A DNA stretch of 64,000 nucleotides from Gimesia sp. Lineage in GTDB: Bacteria > Planctomycetota > Planctomycetia > Planctomycetales > Planctomycetaceae. The DNA lies in assembly GCA_002706765.1 (NCBI GenBank), contig PAJV01000022.1, positions 1 to 64,000 of the forward strand, given 5' to 3'. This document shows positions 1 through 8,720 of the stretch, in pieces (the first letter of the stretch is position 1; every line of letters begins with the position of its first letter). The notes beneath the pieces were generated by a model. That model was not told the origin of the DNA and ran no database searches. It saw only the letters and a list, made by a program, of their open reading frames with translations. The position numbers and the translations under genes were made by a program.

Positions 1-101
1 TCCTTTCTAAGGATAATTGATGGCTGTTTATCAATAGCAGCCCGATCAACAACCTGAAGGACGAAGCTCTTAAAACTTGACCACCAACCTTTTGCTATAC
101 G

Positions 102-140
102 AAAGCCTCACTCAGAGAAATCTGGGTGAGGCTTTTTTTG
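102..140 (+). terminator. Rho-independent terminator of a gene left of the window
   Basis: A 15-bp stem (102-116 with 121-135, one G-U pair) closes on a GAAA tetraloop and runs into seven T. It points rightward and no open frame precedes it in the window, so it probably ends a plus-strand transcript that lies off the left edge. Confidence 0.85.
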
Positions 141-197
141 CGCGCTGCTGTAGAATAATGTCTGTATAACTTATGCTCTCTTAAAGAAAGAAGCTCG

Positions 198-623
198 ATG
201 AATTATGATGATCTGTTTTTGTCACTTGATGATAGCAATGGAGTGAAAGAGCTCCAACAGTTCATCGCTGAAGGGGGAGATCTTCAGCAGGTACACTCTG
301 TTTCAGGCTGGTCGTTGCTACATAGTGCCTGTGAACACCAAAACAAATCATTAATTTGTGCTCTTGCCGAGGCAGATGGGAGGCTGCTGAACACGAGAGC
401 TGCCTGTGGCTATCCACCAATATTTCAGGCATTGGACATCGACATCGATGGAGCAATTCAAACGGGGCATCAGATGACTTTTGAGACCACCCGGTTAATG
501 CTGGAATTAGGTGCTGATTCAAAAATGAGAGATCAGGAGCAACGAACTCTGAGAGAACTAGCTCAGGTTTATGGCGATCTGGTTGTGGCTGAATTCGACA
601 AATTCGTTGCACCTCTGTTATAG
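198..623 (+). CDS. Ankyrin-repeat-like protein
   Basis: This 141-residue cytoplasmic protein has the alternating helix pattern of ankyrin repeats. GWSLLHSACEHQNKSL (about residues 37-52) matches the G-x-TPLHxAA core, and GYPPIFQAL with the later LMLELGAD segment fits two more degenerate repeats. There is no signal peptide or membrane segment. Ankyrin repeats mediate protein-protein contacts and no enzyme domain is present. It stands alone: a terminator lies upstream and the next feature is a decayed glycosyltransferase on the other strand. The start follows a weak GAAAG purine stretch. The family call is fairly secure; the partner is unknown. Confidence 0.75.
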   Translation: MNYDDLFLSLDDSNGVKELQQFIAEGGDLQQVHSVSGWSLLHSACEHQNKSLICALAEADGRLLNTRAACGYPPIFQALDIDIDGAIQTGHQMTFETTRLMLELGADSKMRDQEQRTLRELAQVYGDLVVAEFDKFVAPLL

Positions 624-644
624 TTGTATAAATACGTCAAATAA

Positions 645-1337
645 TTAAATATCTGATGTCTTCTTCAGAGTCTCTTCCAGGTATTGTTTCAAAACCAGGC
701 TGTTCTTTTCCACATCAAATTGCTCTTCAACGGTTTTTCTGCCTCGCAGACCCACCGACTTTCTCAGTTCGGGTGAGGTCAGTAACTGTTCCAGTGACTC
801 GTGCCATGCCTCAGTTGTTGTTGCATAGAATCCATTCACACCCTGTTCGATGATGTCTGCATTCACTCCCACAGGTGACGCGACCGCTGGAATTCCCAAG
901 GCCGTGTACTGCAGCAGCTTTAAGCCGCATTTGAATCCGGACCATTCATCGTCTTCCAGAGGCATGATGCCGATGTCGAATGCAGACAGGTCCTGAAATT
1001 CCGTTTCCTGATTCCCGGTGATATGGTGAACTTCGACATTCTTCAGGGCCAGATTCTGAATCAGATCAGGTGTGGCTGAGATGATACAGAGTACGAAGTC
1101 ATGTTCCTGGGTTAATCGCTATAGTACAGAGACGACCAGTTTAAGATTGGGGATGTTCGTATCCAGACCAGTCCAGCCAATCACCGGTTTATCGGACGGA
1201 GGCTGGCTGTAGTCTTTGACCGTGCATTCGACTCCCGCCTTACGCAGGCAAGGCAGATAATTCAGAACGCGAAACCGGGAGAAAGGAGCATTTTTCCTGG
1301 AGATCAGGAACAGGACGCGCATGAAGGCTCTCTTCAA
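645..1337 (-). pseudogene. Decayed group 1 glycosyltransferase
   Basis: The minus strand reads as one continuous frame interrupted by a single amber codon at 1121-1119. The first part (about 72 codons) begins with MRVLFLISRKNAPFSRFRV, a GT-B N-terminus, but jumps after about residue 48 into PVIGWTGLDTNIPNL, which in intact relatives comes well over 100 residues later; an internal deletion is inferred. After the amber codon the frame goes on with TQEHDFVLCIISATPDL, then FDIGIMPLEDDEWSGFKCGLK and LLQYTALGIPAVASPVG, the nucleotide-sugar-binding C-terminal domain. Total length is 231 codons against roughly 350-400 for the family. Loss of most of the acceptor domain plus a nonsense codon argues for a dead gene, not readthrough. 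Confidence 0.85.
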
Positions 1338-1458
1338 TCAATCAAACACTGATAATTACTGACATCAATCGTTGTGTATCTACTGATGATACACTTTCCT
1401 GACAAAGAAACCAGTCGTCTGTCTCCAGCGTAACAAGCGTGAGGGATGTGACGTCAGA

Positions 1459-3264
1459 CTACTTGACAGCCTGGCCGGTGTTGGGATCGATCGACAGATT
1501 CAGTCGTTCATCGGCGTAGGTGTAGAAGAAGAAGGCATACATCATTTCATGATAGGTTTGTGGCCCGTTTCTGACGCTGGTGGTGGGATCCGGATTGAAC
1601 GGATTGAATGCAGAATTGTCATAGTGTGCAATCGCTTCGATGCGGGTTCCAGCCGGGAAGAAGTGCCGCTGGTCTTTCCAGAGATATCCGATCTGCCAGT
1701 CAAAGCTGTAGTTGGGGATGACCAGCAGCGATTCGTCTTTTCCGTCCGGATAATGCGCCAGGAATGACATGTCTTTCCCCCGCAGGTGCATATGGGCAAA
1801 CAGGCCGATGCCATGTGCGTCGCGATCGAGCGTTTTCGAATTTCGGACTTCATGATGGGACGCGTCAGGGGGGATCGTGAATTTCGTATTTCTGCAGATC
1901 AGAAAACGATAGCGTTTTTGCACTTTGCCTTCCACATATTTAAAGCCTACGGATATTTTGCATTGCTCCGGTTTTCCGGTAGAGGTGTAATGAATCTGTA
2001 GCGCCAGGGCACTCCCTTTGGGGATCAGAATACCCAGTTCTTTGGGCAGGACGGTCGGACCTGATCCCGGGACTTTACCTGTGATAAAGTTGGATTCATC
2101 CCATTTCTTCGTCAGGCTGACGGCGGCCATATTGCAGTGATGCAGAACGCCGGGATTATCAGGCCGGATCTGGATGGCGGAGATCCAGGTATCTTCGGGG
2201 AAAACATAAGGCAGCACGGTGTAGCGATACGGGATATAGCCATCCGCGGGAAGTGTATGTGTCTCCAGCATGCTGATTTCGAGGTCGGGTTCGCCAATCA
2301 GCCATTTCTGTTGAGCAGCAGGGGCGGGCGTGAGGTTTTCAGGTTCCTCTCCGGCTGGCATCCCTGCCTGGTACCAGTCGGCAATTGTCTGACGTTCTTT
2401 TCGGGACATACCCCGGTGATTGGCAAATTCCGCGTGTGCACTGCCGCCATACCAGGGAGGCATCCGTTGATCCTGCACGACTTCTGCGATCATGGCTCCG
2501 TTATTCTGGACTTCTTCCAGTGTCGTTAAGGCAAACGGGGCTTCGGTCTGGGGACGATGGCAGTCGAGACAATGTTTTTTGATGAGTGGCTGGATGTCCT
2601 GGTAATAGGTGACCGATTTCATTTCGCGGCTGACTGCGTGTGAAGAAATCGTGCAGCCATCGACATTGGTTTCAGGAGTCTTTACGGCTTTATTATTCAG
2701 AACCGCCTCAATCGCTTCCACCAGATTGTTCTCTGCTGGCTGGGGAAGTGCGCCACCAATCCGGTATTGATCGTCAATGCGGCCGCGATAGCGGAGTTTG
2801 AAATCAGAATCCAGAACAGCGACTTCAGGAGTCCGCTCCAGTCCCAGTGCTTTCACTGACTGGCTATGGATATCCTGTACATTCGGGAAAGGGACATCAT
2901 GGACGATCGCATACTCCGCAATTTCCCGGATTGAATCTGACGGTCCCGTATGCAGCGCGATGAACTGTACTCCCTGGGAACTGTATTCCTGCTCCAGTCG
3001 CTTCAGTCGGGGAAGATAGCGTTTCACCAGCGGGCAGGTTGTGTTGCAGGCAATCACCACGAATACTTTCTGCCCGCGAAAATCCCTCAGGGACCGGGTC
3101 AAATAGCGAATATCTTTAAACTGAAGTGGCCCTGTCACAGTTCCCACCCGGGCTCTCGCTGTCGGAGCCTCGGCCGCGCTGACTTCTCTCTGGCTGCCTG
3201 AGATCAGGAAAGTGAGAAGAAGTAGTTTGCATAGAAGTTGCATGTAAGGTCGAAACATCAGCAA
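1459..3264 (-). CDS. Secreted redoxin / cytochrome c / copper monooxygenase-like fusion protein
   Basis: A 601-residue exported protein with three parts. After a signal peptide (about 1-31) comes a thioredoxin-fold redoxin domain (about 35-190) whose Cys pair, Cys73 and Cys77, sits in CNTTCPLVKRY. A haem-attachment motif CLDCH follows at 232-236, typical of planctomycete cytochrome c-like domains. The C-terminal third resembles the copper type II ascorbate-dependent monooxygenase fold: a His-His pair at 375-376 (VLHHCNM), then LQIHYTS, an HMH pair in FAHMHLRGKDM and AHYDNSAFNPFNPDP. Family knowledge suggests periplasmic redox chemistry with haem and copper; the substrate is unknown. The start could also be the internal Met8. 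It is monocistronic; flanking genes are unrelated. Confidence 0.8.
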   Translation of the reverse strand: MLMFRPYMQLLCKLLLLTFLISGSQREVSAAEAPTARARVGTVTGPLQFKDIRYLTRSLRDFRGQKVFVVIACNTTCPLVKRYLPRLKRLEQEYSSQGVQFIALHTGPSDSIREIAEYAIVHDVPFPNVQDIHSQSVKALGLERTPEVAVLDSDFKLRYRGRIDDQYRIGGALPQPAENNLVEAIEAVLNNKAVKTPETNVDGCTISSHAVSREMKSVTYYQDIQPLIKKHCLDCHRPQTEAPFALTTLEEVQNNGAMIAEVVQDQRMPPWYGGSAHAEFANHRGMSRKERQTIADWYQAGMPAGEEPENLTPAPAAQQKWLIGEPDLEISMLETHTLPADGYIPYRYTVLPYVFPEDTWISAIQIRPDNPGVLHHCNMAAVSLTKKWDESNFITGKVPGSGPTVLPKELGILIPKGSALALQIHYTSTGKPEQCKISVGFKYVEGKVQKRYRFLICRNTKFTIPPDASHHEVRNSKTLDRDAHGIGLFAHMHLRGKDMSFLAHYPDGKDESLLVIPNYSFDWQIGYLWKDQRHFFPAGTRIEAIAHYDNSAFNPFNPDPTTSVRNGPQTYHEMMYAFFFYTYADERLNLSIDPNTGQAVK

Positions 3265-3470
3265 AATCCATTAATCAAACGTCTGCAGGTATGATCGAAT
3301 CGAGACGAACTCTCTGGCTGATATACCCGGGAAATGGAATTTCCGTTTCACGGAATCGATGAAGTTGTGATTTTTCTTGTGATCCATGTCATGATGCCGC
3401 AGAATATTGTCAATGGTTAGAAGGCTCAGCAGTCAGATGTATTGTACTGTTTTGGAACGGGGAAGCGATC

Positions 3471-4406
3471 ATGAAGTTCTCAAGAAGGCAGTTTTTGAAC
3501 GTAAGCGGCGGTGCTGTCGTCGCTTCCTGTCTGGCAAAACCATCCTTGACTGTCGGGCAGGATGTGCAAAAGCAGGCCTCAAAATCGCTGGGCGGGCTAC
3601 TGGGGATCACTACTTCCTCGCTGGCTTATCAACTGTCTCCGCGGGCGAAAGTTGATCAAATCACCCTGCTGGAACTCCCCCGCATTTTGCGAGACGAACT
3701 GGGAATGACGGTCATAGACCTGAATACTTCCACGTTGACTTCCACCGACCCGAAATACCTCGATCAGGTCCGTGACGCTGCCGACAAAGCGGGTTGTGTC
3801 TTGACCAACCTGAAGATGAATCAACCGAAACTGGATATGAACAGTTCCGATACAGCGGTTCGGAACAAGGCATTAAATACCTATAAGGCGTCGATTGATG
3901 TGGCCTCTCACCTGGGACTAAAGTGGGCACGCCCCTTGCCCCTGGTGCCGAAGCCCGATATGAAAATCCATATCGCCAGTTATCGCGCGCTGTGCCAATA
4001 CGGGGCAGAACGCAATGTGCAACTGCTGGTCGAGAATTACGGTTGGATGCAGGACGACCCTGATTCTGTGGTCAAACTGGTTGACCTGATTGGGGAAAAC
4101 GTCGCCGCCTGCCCTGATACGGGGAACTGGAACAGTGATGAAATTCGCTACGCCGGGCTGAAGCAGACGTTTCCCCTCGCGGTGACCTGTGATTTCAAAG
4201 CACGAAATCTGGGGCCACGGGGAGAACATCCGCTGTACGACCTCAAACGTTGTTTTGAGATTGGCTGGAAGGCCGGATTTCGCGGCCCGTGGTGTTTTGA
4301 GCATGCCAATCAGGATCGCAAAGCACTGTTCCAGGAACTTTCATTACTGCGTGAAATGCTGCAGTCATGGATGAAAGAAGCAGCGAAGCAGTCATCCGGA
4401 TCATGA
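3471..4406 (+). CDS. Tat-exported sugar phosphate isomerase/epimerase-like TIM-barrel protein
   Basis: The 311-residue protein opens with a twin-arginine signal, SRRQFLNVSGGAVVASC, so it is probably exported folded. The rest matches the xylose-isomerase-like AP endonuclease 2 TIM barrel: strands ending in VIDLNTST, a lysine-rich helix, LLVENYGWMQDD (Glu metal-ligand position), CPDTGNW (Asp) and GPWCFEHANQD (Glu near the end). Such proteins isomerise or epimerise sugars using a divalent metal; planctomycetes carry many, often near sulfatases and Gfo/Idh/MocA oxidoreductases. No partner gene is adjacent. The exact substrate cannot be read from the sequence. Confidence 0.82.
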   Translation: MKFSRRQFLNVSGGAVVASCLAKPSLTVGQDVQKQASKSLGGLLGITTSSLAYQLSPRAKVDQITLLELPRILRDELGMTVIDLNTSTLTSTDPKYLDQVRDAADKAGCVLTNLKMNQPKLDMNSSDTAVRNKALNTYKASIDVASHLGLKWARPLPLVPKPDMKIHIASYRALCQYGAERNVQLLVENYGWMQDDPDSVVKLVDLIGENVAACPDTGNWNSDEIRYAGLKQTFPLAVTCDFKARNLGPRGEHPLYDLKRCFEIGWKAGFRGPWCFEHANQDRKALFQELSLLREMLQSWMKEAAKQSSGS

Positions 4407-4444
4407 GAGAGCATGCGTTCGCTGCCAACTGTATTACGGCAAGG

Positions 4445-4882
4445 TCAGGGTAAGGGGGTTTCCTGGTAAGAGGTTTCAATCCATTTTCCTTTTTTCCTGA
4501 CCCAGGATTCCAGAATCTGGACATGCTTTGTCAGCGTTTTTCCTTCAAAGGTTCCCTCAATCTGAGCTTCGTATCGAATCAGGGCGGTGCGGGGAGTGGG
4601 ATGAACAATGGTTTTAGGACTCGCTTTGAAAAGAGTCAGTTTGAGTTCCGGCAGCGCTTTCAGTTGATCTTCCTGTGTGAAAAACTGGTACGCTGGCGAA
4701 ATCGACATGTGCAGGGGGTCGGTCATGCTGCGGATGGTTTCTTTGTCCCGTCTGGAAAATGCCTCATCGAGGGTTTTTACCGCTTTCAACAATTCCGCGT
4801 CTGTTTCAGATTCTTCTGCAACAGCGGAACTGGAGAGAATACAGCAACTGAGAATGGCGAACAGGAAGGATCGAAGGGGCAT
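4445..4882 (-). CDS. Secreted NTF2/SnoaL-like (DUF4440-type) protein
   Basis: I chose the ATG at 4882 because GAAAGGAA lies just upstream and the protein then begins with a clean signal peptide (MPLRSFLFAILSCCILSSS, cleavage near AVA-EE). A longer frame reaches 4930 but puts 16 polar residues ahead of the signal. The mature part, about 125 residues, has the helix LLKAVKTLDEAFSRRDKETI followed by beta strands ending in ESWVRKKGKWIETSYQE, the pattern of cone-shaped NTF2-like folds. Such proteins can be enzymes or ligand binders; no catalytic set is recognisable. It converges on the isomerase-like gene with a 38-bp gap. Confidence 0.65.
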   Translation of the reverse strand: MPLRSFLFAILSCCILSSSAVAEESETDAELLKAVKTLDEAFSRRDKETIRSMTDPLHMSISPAYQFFTQEDQLKALPELKLTLFKASPKTIVHPTPRTALIRYEAQIEGTFEGKTLTKHVQILESWVRKKGKWIETSYQETPLP

Positions 4883-5009
4883 TGGAATTCCTTTCAATGA
4901 AACAGGCGAAGTGTGAATCACTGCAGACAATATAGCCTCTGAGCGACCTGGTCGAACAGTCGAGTTGATAGATATTCATAACATATTAAAGAACGCAAAC
5001 AGTCTGTTT

Positions 5010-5552
5010 TCAGGCGATCTGATATCTGCTTTGTACAAGTCCATTGGAAAAGGATTGTGTCTGTAAGTGCCGGAGTTTGATATCGGCATCGATTTCTCCG
5101 AACAATGGAATACCTGAGCCAATTAATATCGGGATGCGGGTGATGATCAGTTCGTCAATCAGTCCCGCTTTCAGAAAACTCTGGATTGTGATTCCTCCGT
5201 CCACGTAGACATGTTGAAAACCCTCTTCTGCGAGTTTCTCAATCAGTTCAGCGGGAGTACAGGATGATGCTACTACAGTCGCTGATAATTCACCCGGGAT
5301 GGAAACGGGGTGACTACTCAGAATAATCATGCGTTTGTTACCGTAAAACCAGTCGCCTTCGAAGGAGAGCACCGTCTCAAATGTATTGCGTCCCATGATG
5401 AGAACATCGATGGAGACCATGAACTCATGATAGCCATAGTCCTCACCTTCCGGGGATTCAGGGTCCTCGATGCCGGGCAGCCAGTCCAGTGCACCGTCTT
5501 TGCGGGCGATAAATCCATCCAGGCTGGTGGCGATGTAAACAGAGACTTTCAT
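5010..5552 (-). CDS. Dihydrofolate reductase family protein (RibD C-terminal-like)
   Basis: The 180-residue cytoplasmic protein starts VSVYIATSLDGFIARKDG, the signature of the RibD C-terminal/DHFR-like NADPH-dependent reductase family. It continues with VLIMGRNTFETVL and VYVDGGITIQSFLKAGLIDELIIT, the nucleotide-binding GG segment of that fold. Stand-alone members of this size are common; few have an assigned substrate, and there is no deaminase domain as in RibD proper. It lies 25 bp downstream of the metallophosphoesterase on the same strand and may be cotranscribed, although no functional link is evident. Confidence 0.85.
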   Translation of the reverse strand: MKVSVYIATSLDGFIARKDGALDWLPGIEDPESPEGEDYGYHEFMVSIDVLIMGRNTFETVLSFEGDWFYGNKRMIILSSHPVSIPGELSATVVASSCTPAELIEKLAEEGFQHVYVDGGITIQSFLKAGLIDELIITRIPILIGSGIPLFGEIDADIKLRHLQTQSFSNGLVQSRYQIA

Positions 5553-5577
5553 GGCAGTTTTCCGGTAATCAGGCAGG

Positions 5578-6567
5578 TCAAAGGTTTTCGTCAGGCTGGA
5601 GGGGTGGCTGTTCTTCCGCTACAGAATAATCGCGCTCTTCAATGGGAGGATGTCCCAGTGGTCCGAACGTGCCAAATTCTTCGCATTGGTCTTCGCCGGG
5701 AATGTATGTGACTTCAATTCCAGAATCAGTCACATCACAACGATGAAAGCCGAAGCTGGTATCTGCATCAGGCCAGCGTTCACTCAGTTGCCCGGTGTTG
5801 CCGGCTGCCTGGGTACGGTAGAGACGAATTCCGTCTACGTGTTGGACGGGGCGTCCTGTGTGCACGTGGCCGCAAAACAGTATTTCGACTTTTGCCGTTT
5901 TGAGAATTTCCCATAAACGCTGACGATGGGGCGGATCAATGGAGAAGTACCAGTTATCGTATTGATCCCCGTCGGTCAGGTCCCACGCCGGTTCATCGGG
6001 GTGTTCCATGAAAGGCCAGTAATGCATGACAGCAACATGGTGTTTCGCGGGGGGGAGATCCGGCAGTCGCTCCAGCATCCGCCAGAAACGTTGTTCATGC
6101 GGCAACCCTGTCCCGGCAACGGCTGCGTAAAAACCTGTGAAGCGAACATCGCGGTGCAGAAACGACCACTGCAGCGGACCGAAATAATTGCTGAACAGGT
6201 CCAGGCGTTTCGCCGTCATATTCAGATCAGGATCATTCCAGCCCAGCCCTTTGGGGTCCCAGCGATGTTTGACTCCGGTCTGCGAGGCATGTTTGTTGCC
6301 GACATCCATGTTGCCGGGGATGACAAATGTGGGGAAGGGGAGTGTATCCAGATCCTCGCGTGCCTGTTGATATTCGAATTCATGGGTATCGCCGTCCCGG
6401 GTCAAATCGCCGCCATGTAACAGCAGGTCAGCATCAATGGCCGCCATCTGCTGTTTAATGGCGGCCCAGCGTTTGTTGATGGCAGGACGAAAACGATAAG
6501 AACGCGCTGTCCCCATATGGCTGTCATTGACGTGCAGAAAGGTCCAGGGAGGAGCTGATCGATTCAT
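5578..6567 (-). CDS. Calcineurin-like metallophosphoesterase
   Basis: A 329-residue cytoplasmic phosphoesterase with the full dimetal motif series: HVNDSHMG (D-x-H), LLHGGDLTRDG (GD), IPGNMDVG (GN[HM]D-like), VMHYWPF and CGHVHTGR (GHxH). The order and spacing match class III/icc-like phosphodiesterases. I moved the start from a possible upstream codon at 6636 to the ATG at 6567 because AAAGGGAAA precedes it and homology begins there (WTFLHVNDSH). GNMD in place of the usual GNHD is a variant seen in some members. The substrate is unknown. It is followed at 25 bp by the reductase on the same strand. Confidence 0.85.
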   Translation of the reverse strand: MNRSAPPWTFLHVNDSHMGTARSYRFRPAINKRWAAIKQQMAAIDADLLLHGGDLTRDGDTHEFEYQQAREDLDTLPFPTFVIPGNMDVGNKHASQTGVKHRWDPKGLGWNDPDLNMTAKRLDLFSNYFGPLQWSFLHRDVRFTGFYAAVAGTGLPHEQRFWRMLERLPDLPPAKHHVAVMHYWPFMEHPDEPAWDLTDGDQYDNWYFSIDPPHRQRLWEILKTAKVEILFCGHVHTGRPVQHVDGIRLYRTQAAGNTGQLSERWPDADTSFGFHRCDVTDSGIEVTYIPGEDQCEEFGTFGPLGHPPIEERDYSVAEEQPPLQPDENL

Positions 6568-6897
6568 GGTTAATCTGTTTCCCTTTTTAAATTCGTCTGA
6601 TCTTTGGGGCAAATGGCAGTAGAGAAGCAGGTTCAATACAGAACCGAAAAAATGGAATTTTGTATGATGATATCATCCTGAACCTGGCAGGGCATTCCAG
6701 CTAACCGGTGAGAATACAATTCTGGATGGCCGTGAGACTATTTGTTTTCTGCTGCTCAGGAAAGGATCCGGTTTGAACTTGCATTAACAGGTGCCTGAAA
6801 ACGACAATACATGGTTGGCACACATTACAGGTAATAGTGTGCCGGAGTTATTTAATTCCTGTCAGTGATGACCCTGTTATGGAGGATGATAAAGCAC

Positions 6898-7104
6898 ATG
6901 GTTTGTACACACCTGAGAGAACTATATCAGTTTTGTGAACAGAATAAGTTGAAGCTGGGAGGCTCTGACCTGATTCATGTAATCTGCAAACAATGCGATC
7001 AGGAAGAAACCTGTCCGTCCACGCTGATGGACGAATACGATTCCAGGCACCCGGAACAGTCAGCGTCTGCTGAATCGAAGACGGATGATAAGCGGGCTGA
7101 CTGA
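6898..7104 (+). CDS. Small Cys-containing conserved hypothetical protein
   Basis: A 68-residue protein with no signal peptide. Its core HLRELYQFCEQNKLKLG is followed by ICKQCDQEETCPS, a CxxC pair plus further Cys that could bind zinc or sense redox state. The ATG at 6898 is preferred: GGAGG lies at 6881-6885 and the longer frame from 6865 would run over it. The tail is polar. It ends one base before the stop of the convergent lactonase gene (7105), so the two transcripts must meet here. I believe similar small proteins occur in planctomycetes, but I cannot name a domain. Confidence 0.6.
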   Translation: MVCTHLRELYQFCEQNKLKLGGSDLIHVICKQCDQEETCPSTLMDEYDSRHPEQSASAESKTDDKRAD

Positions 7105-8247
7105 TTAACGAATCATGATGCATGATGGACTGGAGATTTCTACAGGATCTCCCACGGGGGAGAGTTTCCCTGTCTTGGCATCAATCTGGAAGACAACTAC
7201 ATTGTTACCAGGCATATTGGCACAGATCAGAAATTTCCCGTCTGCCGTGACAGCCAGATTCTGTGGACCTTTACCCAGGCTGGGGGTGATTTCGATCAGG
7301 GTCAGCTTTCCCTGAACATCCACCTGATACGCGGCGATACTGTCATGTCCGCGATTCGTGCCGTACAGGAATTTCCCATCGGGAGTGAATTTCAGATCGG
7401 CACAATGACTGGTGCCCGTGAAGTCTTCCGGCAGCGTGGAAATGGTCTGGCCTTCGATCAGCATGCCTGATTCGGGATTGTAATCAAATTCCGTGATCGA
7501 ATTTTTCAATTCGTTGATCACATACATCTGCTTTCCATCTGGGTGAAATGTCAGATGCCGGGGACCCGCACCGGGGATCGTTCGCACAAATGGTTGAGCG
7601 GCTGGAGTCAACTCAGCTGTTTCGGGGTTAAGCCGATAAGCCAGGATTTTATCGAGTCCCAGATCCGCAGCGAATACAAATTTCTGGTCGGGACTGATTA
7701 CACTGCAGTGTGCATGTGGTTCTTTCTGACGCTGTGGATTGACACTGGAGCCGGTGTGTTGGATGAATGTTTCCGCTTCGCCGAGAGAGCCATCCGCTTT
7801 CACTGGTAAACAGGCAACACTGCCTGTGGTGTAATTGGCAACCACGACTGACTTGCCGGATTTGTCGATATCAAGGTAACAGGAAGCCGTTCCCTGAGAG
7901 GACTGGCGGTTGAGCAGCTTGAGTTTCCCGGTACGTCCTTCCAGTGCGAAAGCGGAAACAAATTCATTGTCTTTCCCACTGAATTTTCCTGGAGCATGAA
8001 TGGAATACAGAAATTTGTTATCGGGAGAAACCGCCAGAAAAAAAGGATGTTCCACATCGGGAGTGCGTTCTACAAGTTTGAGTTCGCCGGTCTGCGGGTT
8101 CATTTTATAAGCATGAATGGCTCCCTTTTCACCAGGAGCAAACGCAGAGATAAATATCAGGGGCTCTTCAGCGGCAGTTGCAGTCACATTACTGAAGGCA
8201 ATTCCCGCCACCAGGGGAAACAGAAAAAAAACTTGTTCGTAAGACAT
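7105..8247 (-). CDS. Secreted seven-bladed propeller lactonase (6-phosphogluconolactonase-like)
   Basis: The 380-residue protein has a signal peptide (to about ATAAEE) and seven repeating blades with phrases such as FLAVSPDNKFLYSI, CSVISPDQKFVFAADLG, GPRHLTFHPDGKQMYVINE and GPQNLAVTADGKFLICAN. This is the lactonase, YbhE-type propeller family that includes 6-phosphogluconolactonase and carboxymuconate cyclases. Because it is exported, a cytosolic pentose-phosphate role is unlikely; an extracytoplasmic lactone hydrolase is more reasonable. The ATG at 8247 has GGGAG seven bases upstream; an earlier codon at 8283 is less likely. Confidence 0.82.
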   Translation of the reverse strand: MSYEQVFFLFPLVAGIAFSNVTATAAEEPLIFISAFAPGEKGAIHAYKMNPQTGELKLVERTPDVEHPFFLAVSPDNKFLYSIHAPGKFSGKDNEFVSAFALEGRTGKLKLLNRQSSQGTASCYLDIDKSGKSVVVANYTTGSVACLPVKADGSLGEAETFIQHTGSSVNPQRQKEPHAHCSVISPDQKFVFAADLGLDKILAYRLNPETAELTPAAQPFVRTIPGAGPRHLTFHPDGKQMYVINELKNSITEFDYNPESGMLIEGQTISTLPEDFTGTSHCADLKFTPDGKFLYGTNRGHDSIAAYQVDVQGKLTLIEITPSLGKGPQNLAVTADGKFLICANMPGNNVVVFQIDAKTGKLSPVGDPVEISSPSCIMIR

Positions 8248-8336
8248 GTGGTACTCCCGGGCAGGTGGACTATGGTGGATCAATCAGTGGTGTCGCAAAT
8301 TATATCAGGCAGATATTGCTGCTACCAGACAATGGC

Positions 8337-8666
8337 CTAATAGCGCTGTTTTGTATTGTCTATTTCGCAGGACCAGGCATCGATTCCGCCCTGCATGCTT
8401 TTGACATTCGTAAATCCCTGCTGCTGCAGCCAAGTTGCTACCTGCAGACTGCGCATGCCATGATGACAGTAAACGATGATTTCTGCCTCGCGCTGGTCAT
8501 CCAGTTCTGCGATGCGATTCTGGATTTCGCTCATCGGCAGCAGACGCGCTTCAGGAATATTGACCAGGGTATGTTCATCCTGTTCGCGACAGTCAAGCAG
8601 CAGGAAGGGATGATCGGAGTCGAGTTTCTGTTTGACTGTCTGGCAGTCAGTTTCCAGGGAGTGCAT
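8337..8666 (-). CDS. Single-domain rhodanese (GlpE-like)
   Basis: A 109-residue single rhodanese domain. FLLLDCREQDEHTLVNIPEARLLPMSEI is the CH2A/B-like region, and the active-site loop is CHHGMRS with catalytic Cys67; the last helix is ATWLQQQGFTNVKSMQGGIDAW. Such proteins move sulfane sulfur from thiosulfate or persulfides to cyanide or thiol acceptors. The six-residue active loop fits sulfurtransferase and not Cdc25 phosphatase. It lies between the lactonase and a sulfatase on the same strand, 55 bp from the sulfatase stop codon. A link with sulfatase-released sulfate is not implied. Confidence 0.9.
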   Translation of the reverse strand: MHSLETDCQTVKQKLDSDHPFLLLDCREQDEHTLVNIPEARLLPMSEIQNRIAELDDQREAEIIVYCHHGMRSLQVATWLQQQGFTNVKSMQGGIDAWSCEIDNTKQRY

Positions 8667-8720
8667 CTGCTTCTCAGTTTCCAGTTAAAGTTCGCAGGGG
8701 GATGGTGTGCAGGCATTGGT

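Noticed and set aside
5926-6420. 164-codon plus-strand frame
   Set aside because: Antisense to the metallophosphoesterase with all its metal motifs.
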